Both the position numbers and the translations under genes were made by a program. Under the pieces are notes generated by a model. It had not been told where the DNA came from and did not search any database. It was given only the letters and a program-made list of their open reading frames with translations. A stretch of DNA of 64,000 nucleotides from Acidimicrobiaceae bacterium (GTDB lineage Bacteria; Actinomycetota; Acidimicrobiia; Acidimicrobiales; RAAP-2): positions 1-64,000 of the forward strand of contig DAHUYG010000002.1 in the NCBI GenBank assembly GCA_027315315.1, written 5' to 3'. This document shows, one piece after another, positions 59,003 through 64,000 of this stretch (its first letter is position 1; each line of letters starts with the position of its first letter).

Positions 59003-61186
59003 GTGCTCTTCAGCGTCTTTCTCGTCTGCAGCCTCAACCTCGGGGTCTCCTGCCTCCTCCTGCTCGCCCTCGGCGGGCGGGTGCCGGTCGCCTCCCGCCT
59101 GCTCGGTGTGCTCACCGGGGCGGCCGGCATCTTCGGCGCCGGCTACCTGGCGGCGTACGGCTGGACCCTCGCGTCGGCACCGGTCGAAGCGAGCGAGGCG
59201 TTCATCCTCGTGGTCGTGGTGGCGGTGAGCGTGCTCCGCGCCGATTGGAACCCGCTCGGGCAGTACTTCTTCGCCAGCTTCGTCGCAGCGGCCCTCTCCT
59301 ACCTCGGGTTCGCGGCAGACGTCACGGTCGCCGGGCACTTCTCGGCGCTCGGCGCCCTGGCGTCCGCCGCGCTGTTCTTGCTCGAGTGTTCCGCGCTCGT
59401 CATCGCGGCGAGCTTCGCCTTCGAGACCTGCGACGTCGTGTGCCGCGTCCGGCACACGAGGCGCTTCCCGGCCCCCGACCCGGCCTACCGGCCGATGGTG
59501 TCGATCCACATCGCGGCCTACAACGAACCGCCCGACATGCTGATCGAGACGATCCGCGCCGCCGAGGCGCTCCGCTATCCGGACTTCGAGGTGGTGGTCA
59601 TCGACAACAACACCGACGACGAAGAGGCGTGGCGCCCGGTCGAGCGCTATTGCGCCGGGCGACCCCGGGTCACCTTCGTCCACGTCAACCCGTGGCCCGG
59701 CTACAAGTCGGGCGCGCTCAACCTCGCGCTCGAGCGCTATACCGACCCCCGGGCCGAGATCGTCGCCGTCGTCGACTCGGACTACCTCGTCGACCCGGCT
59801 TGGCTCGAAGAGACGGTCGGGTACTTCGCCGAGCCGAAGCTGGCCTTCGTCCAGACACCCCAGGACTACCGCGAGTATCGGGGAAACAGGTACCTGACGG
59901 CCTGTTACGACGCCTACCGCTACTTCTTCACCTCGGCGATGCCGTCGCGCAACGAACGCAACTCGATCATCTTCGCCGGCACCATGGGGCTCCTGCGCCG
60001 CTCGGCGCTCCAGTCGCTCGGAGGCTGGGACGAGTGGTGCATCACCGAGGACGCCGAGACCTCGCTGCGGCTCTTGACCAACGGCTACTCGGGCCTCTTC
60101 ATCTCGCGCAGTTTCGGGCGCGGGATCATGCCCCTCACCTTCTCCTCGCTCAAGAGCCAGCGGTTCCGCTGGTGCTTCGGCGGAATGCAGATCCTGCGGG
60201 CCCACTGGCGGACCCTCATGCCCTGGGACCGCTCGCCCGACAACCACCTGAGCATCGGGCAGCGCCTCGACTACCTCATGGGCGGCCTCCAGTGGCTGAA
60301 CGACCTCGTCTACCTCGGCTTCACCATCGTGTTGATGGTGGTGGCCGGACTTCTCCTCTCGGGTTCGAGCGTCGCGATCCGGCCCCTCATCGGGCCGACG
60401 ATCCTCCTTCCCGCCATGCTCCTCATCGTCGGGCTGCTCCGGGCGATCTGGGCCCTGCGCCGTCGCACCCACATCTCCTACGGGCGGGCTCTCCTCGCGT
60501 TCGCCAACTGGCTGTCGCTGTCCTGGACCGTCGCGCTCGCGTGCCTGCAGGGGCTCGTGCGCCGGGAGGGCGTCTTCCTGCGGACCCCCAAGACCGAAGA
60601 GGACCATCACCTGCGCGCCGCCGTGGCGGCGTCTCGAACCGAGCTCGGGTTGTGTGCCGTCCTCTGGGGGCTCGCCGGGTGGGCCGCCGCCCGAACGTCG
60701 GCCACGCCGCTGCTCGTGGGGCTGCTGGCATGGCAGGGTGTGGTCTACGCGGCCTCGCCGCTCATGTCCTGGCTCGACCAGCGCGGGCACCTGCCGCCGG
60801 AGCTCGAGCGGCGGCGCCGGAGCGAGCGCCGCCGGGAACGGGTCGTCGCCATCGTCCGCCCGATGGCCTACACCTCCCTCGGTGCCCTGGTCGCTGGGAT
60901 CGTCGGCTTCGTCGTCCTGCTCGCCGTCGGCGCGAGTCATCCCGGGACGCCGTCGAACCCCTTCAACGTTGCCAAGCCCGCCCCGGGCGACCAGGGCCCC
61001 TTCGGCCTCGTCGCCCACTCGAACCCGCCGAGCACCACGACCACGTCGACGACCAAGCCGAGCGCGAGCACCACCACCTCGTCGAGCAGCACTACGACCA
61101 CGAAGCCCCCGACGACCACCACCAGCACCACGACGACCACCACGACCACGACCACCACGACGACGGTGCCGCCGGCCGCGGGTTAG
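59003..61186 (+). CDS. Membrane glycosyltransferase family 2 with poly-Thr C-terminal tail
   Basis: 727 residues. N-terminal helices (about 1-140), GT2 catalytic domain about 160-400 with VSIHIAAYNEP, DxD in VDSDYL near 258, catalytic TEDAE near 347 and product-binding QRFRW near 386, then further helices to about 650. That is the BcsA/NdvC-like processive architecture for polysaccharide synthesis. After the last helix the sequence becomes a low-complexity Thr/Ser/Pro tail (about 676-724), probably extracytoplasmic. GTG 59003; no clear upstream signal. Product unknown. Confidence 0.92.
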   Translation: MLFSVFLVCSLNLGVSCLLLLALGGRVPVASRLLGVLTGAAGIFGAGYLAAYGWTLASAPVEASEAFILVVVVAVSVLRADWNPLGQYFFASFVAAALSYLGFAADVTVAGHFSALGALASAALFLLECSALVIAASFAFETCDVVCRVRHTRRFPAPDPAYRPMVSIHIAAYNEPPDMLIETIRAAEALRYPDFEVVVIDNNTDDEEAWRPVERYCAGRPRVTFVHVNPWPGYKSGALNLALERYTDPRAEIVAVVDSDYLVDPAWLEETVGYFAEPKLAFVQTPQDYREYRGNRYLTACYDAYRYFFTSAMPSRNERNSIIFAGTMGLLRRSALQSLGGWDEWCITEDAETSLRLLTNGYSGLFISRSFGRGIMPLTFSSLKSQRFRWCFGGMQILRAHWRTLMPWDRSPDNHLSIGQRLDYLMGGLQWLNDLVYLGFTIVLMVVAGLLLSGSSVAIRPLIGPTILLPAMLLIVGLLRAIWALRRRTHISYGRALLAFANWLSLSWTVALACLQGLVRREGVFLRTPKTEEDHHLRAAVAASRTELGLCAVLWGLAGWAAARTSATPLLVGLLAWQGVVYAASPLMSWLDQRGHLPPELERRRRSERRRERVVAIVRPMAYTSLGALVAGIVGFVVLLAVGASHPGTPSNPFNVAKPAPGDQGPFGLVAHSNPPSTTTTSTTKPSASTTTSSSSTTTTKPPTTTTSTTTTTTTTTTTTTVPPAAG
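61029..61175 (+). repeat. ACC/ACG-rich coding repeat (poly-Thr tail)
   Basis: Imperfect triplet repeats of ACC and ACG interspersed with AGC/TCG, encoding Thr and Ser runs. Mixed codons mean that it is not a recent microsatellite expansion but selected protein composition. Confidence 0.75.
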
Positions 61187-61202
61187 TCAGGGCCTCGGGG
61201 CG

Positions 61203-62108
61203 TCAGGGAAGGATCAGCCGGCCGGCGCCCCAGCGGGCGAGCCCGTCGGTGACCAGGCCCGCGGCCACCCGGGCCGCCCGGTCGGGCTGGTCCGGCCAGC
61301 CTGCTGCGTCGGCGAGCCCCCGCCTCGGCACCGGCCCCTCCCTCAGGGCCTGGACGAGGCGGCCCCGGCCCTGACGGTCCGAGCCCTCGAAACGCGACTG
61401 ACGTCGCAGAGGGGCCGCAGGGTCCGGGCCAGCCCCGCCACCAGCCCTCCACGAGCAGACGTCGCGCAGCGGACAGATGGGGCACCCGGGCGAGCGCGCC
61501 GTGCAGACGGTGGCACCGAGGTCGAACAGGGTCTGGTTGTACTCCCACGCCGCGTGGCGCGCGAGGAGGCGATCGGCGGTCTCCTGGGCCTCGGCACCCG
61601 AGAGGCGTCTTCCGGCCACCGAGCGGCTGAGCAGCCGGAGCACGTTGGTCTCGACGACGGCCACCGGCTCGCCGAAGGCGAAGGCCAAGACCGCCCGTGC
61701 GGTGTATGGGCCGACGCCGGCCAGGGCCTCGAGATCTGAGCGGTCGGCCGGGACGCGGCCTGCGTGGCGCTCGGTGATGGTTACTGCGGCGGCGTGCAGG
61801 CGCAGCGCCCGGCCGTTGTAGCCGAGTCCCGCCCAGGCCCGGAGGGCGGCGGCCGGCCCGGCACCGGCGCAGGTCGCGGGGTCCGGGAACTCCGACACCC
61901 AACGCTCGTAGTGGGCGACGACCCGGGATGCCTGGGTCTGCTGCAGCATCACCTCGCTCGAGAGGATCCGCCAGGGCTCCCGCGTCCTGCGCCAGGGAAA
62001 GTCGCGCCGGTGCTCGGCCCCCCAAAGGAGGACGAGCCGCGCGAAGCGCCCGTCGCCGGCCTCAGTCCCAGACGTCGTCGCCGTAGGGCCGGCCCCGCTT
62101 GGGCGCAG
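61203..62108 (-). CDS. mutY: A/G-specific adenine glycosylase MutY, no standard start codon
   Basis: Removes adenine opposite 8-oxoguanine. HhH-GPD enzyme: RRDFPWRRTREPWRILSSE (split), catalytic Glu in SSEVMLQQTQ, helix-hairpin-helix LAGVGPYTARAVLAFAFG, and 4Fe-4S Cys in C-x6-C-x2-C-x5-C (CTARSPGCPICPLRDVC). The usual catalytic Asp (VVDTNV) is Glu: VVETNV. The C-terminal domain is short. The first standard start (GTG 61952) falls after the essential N-terminus. The frame is open to 62126 but contains only a CTG (62108). So start is CTG, or the sequence has an error. Stop 61203 is convergent with the glycosyltransferase. Confidence 0.86.
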   Translation of the reverse strand: MRPSGAGPTATTSGTEAGDGRFARLVLLWGAEHRRDFPWRRTREPWRILSSEVMLQQTQASRVVAHYERWVSEFPDPATCAGAGPAAALRAWAGLGYNGRALRLHAAAVTITERHAGRVPADRSDLEALAGVGPYTARAVLAFAFGEPVAVVETNVLRLLSRSVAGRRLSGAEAQETADRLLARHAAWEYNQTLFDLGATVCTARSPGCPICPLRDVCSWRAGGGAGPDPAAPLRRQSRFEGSDRQGRGRLVQALREGPVPRRGLADAAGWPDQPDRAARVAAGLVTDGLARWGAGRLILP

Positions 62109-62574
62109 AGTCGCGCTTCCAGACCATCACCTTGCGGCGGAAGAAGCAGACCTCCTCGCCGCGCTGGTTGAAGGCCTTGGTCTCGACCGTCACGATCCCC
62201 CGGTCGGCCCGGGACTTGGACTCGACCTTGTCGACCACCTTGGTCTCGGCGTAGATCGTGTCGCCGTGGAAGGTCGGGTGCTTGTGCTGGAGCGTCTCGA
62301 CCTCGAGGTTGGCGATGCACGAGCCGCTCACGTCGGGCACGCTCATCCCGAGCGCGAGCGAGTAGACGAGGTTGCCCACGACCACGTTCTTGCCCTGGAC
62401 CGTCTCGTGCTCGGCGAACCACGCGTTCGTGTGCAACGGGTGGTGGTTCATGGTGATCATGCAGAACAGGTGGTCGTCGTACTCGGTGATGGTCTTGCCC
62501 GGCCAGTGCCGGTAGACGTCACCGACCTCGAATTCCTCGAGGTAGCGCCCGAAGGGCCGGTCGTAGGTCGTCAT
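62062..62574 (-). CDS. MaoC-family hydratase/dehydratase
   Basis: 170-residue hotdog-fold protein of the MaoC group, close to mesaconyl-CoA hydratase-like actinobacterial proteins. Active-site region MITMNHHPLHTNAWFAE (normally D-x-N-P-x-H), VVVGNLVYSLALGMSVPDVSG (split at SLA) and HPTFHGDTIYAETKV. Probably acts on enoyl-CoA or (R)-3-hydroxyacyl-CoA. ATG 62574. The mutY frame overlaps its 3' end by about 47 bases. Confidence 0.9.
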   Translation of the reverse strand: MTTYDRPFGRYLEEFEVGDVYRHWPGKTITEYDDHLFCMITMNHHPLHTNAWFAEHETVQGKNVVVGNLVYSLALGMSVPDVSGSCIANLEVETLQHKHPTFHGDTIYAETKVVDKVESKSRADRGIVTVETKAFNQRGEEVCFFRRKVMVWKRDSAPKRGRPYGDDVWD

Positions 62575-62619
62575 GGCCCCGGGTGTAGTCGCTCGCCGGT
62601 GCCTGCGTCCAGGAGACGC

Positions 62620-63051
62620 TCAGGGCTCTTCGGGCCGGGGCCGCGTCGTGAATCCGAGCGACGCGCCCGGGAGCGAGTTCCCGTCGATCATGAGCCGCCA
62701 GTTGTATCTGGTCCCCGGGGCGAGCGGGATCGGGCCGAGGTTGACGGCGAGCGCCACGTCGATCGGCGAGCCCTCGGGGATCCCGGGCGGCTTGGCCACG
62801 CTGAACTCGCCGCGGACCTCGACGGGGTGGTGCCCGTCGGGGGTCTCGACGAGCACCGGCCGGCCGTCGGCGTCCTCCAAGAACAGCTCCCAGTGATGGG
62901 CGATGTCGGCCTCGGTCCAGTCGACCTCGAGCTTGAGGGCGACCGCCGAGGGCACCGGGTCGGGCCCGGTGATGCTCCAGCCCCCGCCGAGGATGTAGAG
63001 CTTGCCGTCAGCGACCTGGGCGGCGTCGCAGAGGAGCATGGTCACCTTCAC
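62620..63051 (-). CDS. DUF6941-like conserved protein
   Basis: 143 residues, soluble. Begins KVTMLLCDAAQVADGKLYIL then GGGWSITGP, which I recognise as a small actinobacterial family (DUF6941) of unknown function; the middle is beta-rich (ALKLEVDWTEADIAHHWELFLED, split) with an Ig-like look. GTG 63051 is selected because TAACCT lies eight bases upstream and family proteins begin M-K-V-T; upstream ATGs at 63075 and 63090 are less likely. Divergent from the methyltransferase. Confidence 0.82.
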   Translation of the reverse strand: MKVTMLLCDAAQVADGKLYILGGGWSITGPDPVPSAVALKLEVDWTEADIAHHWELFLEDADGRPVLVETPDGHHPVEVRGEFSVAKPPGIPEGSPIDVALAVNLGPIPLAPGTRYNWRLMIDGNSLPGASLGFTTRPRPEEP

Positions 63052-63059
63052 GCCGGCCG

Positions 63060-63065
63060 AGGTTA
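63060..63065 (-). promoter_or_regulatory. -10 box TAACCT of the DUF6941-like gene
   Basis: Minus-strand TAACCT eight bases before GTG 63051. Confidence 0.45.
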
Positions 63066-63117
63066 CCGACTCCATGGGAGACTCGGCCATGACCGCCGTC
63101 GGGGGGCCCGGAGCCAC

Positions 63118-63771
63118 GTGGCCGAACTGAAGGGACTGCGCGACGACGTCTACCGCCGGCCCCTCGCCACCGCACTCGAGCGGCTCGGGGTCGGGCCCGG
63201 CTGGAGGTGTGTGGACGTCGGCGCCGGCGGCGGTGACGTCTCGGTCGCGCTCGCCGAGGTGGTCGGGCGCAGCGGCCGGGTGTACTCGGTCGATGCCGAC
63301 CCCGCGGCACGCAACGAGGTCGCCAGGGCGGCGGCCGAACACAGCCAGGTGCTCGCAATCACCCAGGCCGGCGAGGACCTGACCCTGCCCGAGCCCGTCG
63401 ACCTCGCGTTCTGCCGCTTCCTGCTGCTTCACGTGTTCGACCCTGCGGTGGTGCTGCGCAAGATGGCCGAGGCGGTGCGCGACCGGGGCTGGGTGGTAGC
63501 CCAGGAGCCGATCACCTCGGCCGGTCGCATCGCCGCCCGGCCCATGTCGATGCCCGACGCCCGGCACCCCGACGTCGGGGCGCTCCTCCCGGCGCTCGCC
63601 CGCGACGCCGGTCTCGAGCTCGTCGACGCGTGGGCCGAGGCACCGGCGGGCGTCGGCCCGGGACCGGTGAGCGCGTACCTCGAGACCCTGACCGGCGTCG
63701 ACCCCGGCGACGACCCGATCGTGCTCCCGCCCCTCGTCACGGTGGTCGGGCGGAAGCGAGAGGCGCCCTGA
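63118..63771 (+). CDS. Class I SAM-dependent methyltransferase
   Basis: 217 residues. Motif I VDVGAGGGDVSVAL near 30-45, acidic motif II VYSVDADPAA, motif post-II DLAFCRFLLLHVFDP. The pattern resembles UbiE/COQ5-type and small-molecule methyltransferases; substrate unknown. GTG 63118 with GGAG five bases upstream. The N-terminus (LKGLRDDVYRRPLATALERLG) suggests a helical cap. Co-oriented with the downstream acyl-CoA dehydrogenase, which has its own -10 box. Confidence 0.88.
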   Translation: MAELKGLRDDVYRRPLATALERLGVGPGWRCVDVGAGGGDVSVALAEVVGRSGRVYSVDADPAARNEVARAAAEHSQVLAITQAGEDLTLPEPVDLAFCRFLLLHVFDPAVVLRKMAEAVRDRGWVVAQEPITSAGRIAARPMSMPDARHPDVGALLPALARDAGLELVDAWAEAPAGVGPGPVSAYLETLTGVDPGDDPIVLPPLVTVVGRKREAP

Positions 63772-63779
63772 ACGCCCGG

Positions 63780-63785
63780 TAGGGT
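63780..63785 (+). promoter_or_regulatory. -10 box TAGGGT of the last gene
   Basis: TAGGGT ends seven bases before ATG 63793. Confidence 0.42.
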
Positions 63786-63792
63786 CCATCCA

Positions 63793-64000
63793 ATGACGAG
63801 CGGACCCCTTGCCGATCCCATTGCCGCGGCGACCGCCGCCGTCGAGGTCGCGGAGTCGGCGGTGCGGTCGGCCGCCTCCACTCTCGCCAAGGGCCCCGGT
63901 GTCGACGAGGACCAGGCGGTGGCGTACGACCTGGCCCATGCGGCCTCGGGCGCGGCGGCGGCCCGCTCGATGCTCGACTACGCCACCATGGGCGAGGTCG
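63793..64000 (+). CDS. Acyl-CoA dehydrogenase family protein, N-terminal part (runs off window)
   Basis: Only the first 69 residues are present. The segment VDEDQAVAYDLAHAASGAAAARSM then LDYATMGEV matches the start of a group of acyl-CoA dehydrogenase-like proteins in actinobacteria, whose N-termini read similarly (D-Q-x-x-AYDLAHAA). No active-site motif is visible yet, so the call is provisional. Confidence 0.7.
   Translation, partial: MTSGPLADPIAAATAAVEVAESAVRSAASTLAKGPGVDEDQAVAYDLAHAASGAAAARSMLDYATMGEV

Noticed and set aside
61029-61175. CRISPR or satellite array
   Set aside because: The repetition is triplet-based, in frame with the glycosyltransferase, and encodes Thr/Ser; no spacer structure.

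Overview
The window is high-GC (mostly about 70 percent), gene-dense bacterial chromosome. Gene content points to an actinobacterium, most likely class Acidimicrobiia: a SUF system using SufU and a Rieske protein, homodimeric AceE, PduO-type cobalamin adenosyltransferase, fatty acyl-CoA and MaoC-type genes, Thr-rich protein tails, GTG/TTG starts, 4-base start/stop overlaps, and many genes starting 6-9 bases after a TANNNT -10 box, the layout of leaderless mRNAs. The class assignment is inference.

Bases 1-15.5 kb form a molybdenum region. A three-subunit Mo hydroxylase of the xanthine/CO dehydrogenase superfamily (FAD, 2Fe-2S and Mo subunits, in that order of transcription) runs leftwards off the window. 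Divergent from it are maturation and cofactor genes: MoxR ATPase, VWA protein, two XdhC/CoxI proteins, a MocA-like nucleotidyltransferase, CoxG, MoeA, MoaC and MogA. Then come moaE-moaA-moaD on the minus strand, an HTH-TOBE regulator, and the molybdate transporter modA plus a fused modBC gene. Uptake, cofactor synthesis, cofactor insertion and the client enzyme are therefore encoded together.

15.5-35.1 kb is mixed housekeeping: an EamA transporter, a conserved hypothetical protein, pepA with a cobalamin adenosyltransferase divergent from B12-dependent metH, a DUF2510 protein, a polytopic membrane protein, an alpha/beta hydrolase, a pentapeptide-repeat gene broken by one extra base, a lipoate/2-oxoacid dehydrogenase operon (lpd, E2, and a LipB-LipA fusion), an aldo-keto reductase, an SDR and RNase HI. 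aceE follows at 35.3-38.0 kb.

38.0-42.1 kb has visibly lower GC and holds an MFS transporter and an M28 peptidase pseudogene with three frameshifts, probably acquired DNA. After a DNA glycosylase, thiE, a hydrolase-like gene, an acyl-CoA dehydrogenase and an MBL-fold gene comes the SUF region (46.0-52.9 kb). It is split into two convergent operons, sufC-sufS-sufU (plus) and sufB-(Cys-rich protein)-sufD-Rieske-sufC (minus), so there are two different SufC ATPases. The rest (53-64 kb) carries a RodZ/DUF4115-like membrane protein, an RfbC-type epimerase, an MBL hydrolase, an acyl-CoA synthetase, a Baeyer-Villiger-type monooxygenase, a membrane GT2 with a poly-Thr tail, MutY, a MaoC hydratase, a DUF6941-like protein, a methyltransferase and the start of an acyl-CoA dehydrogenase.

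I saw no CRISPR array, insertion sequence, rRNA, convincing tRNA or phage genes.
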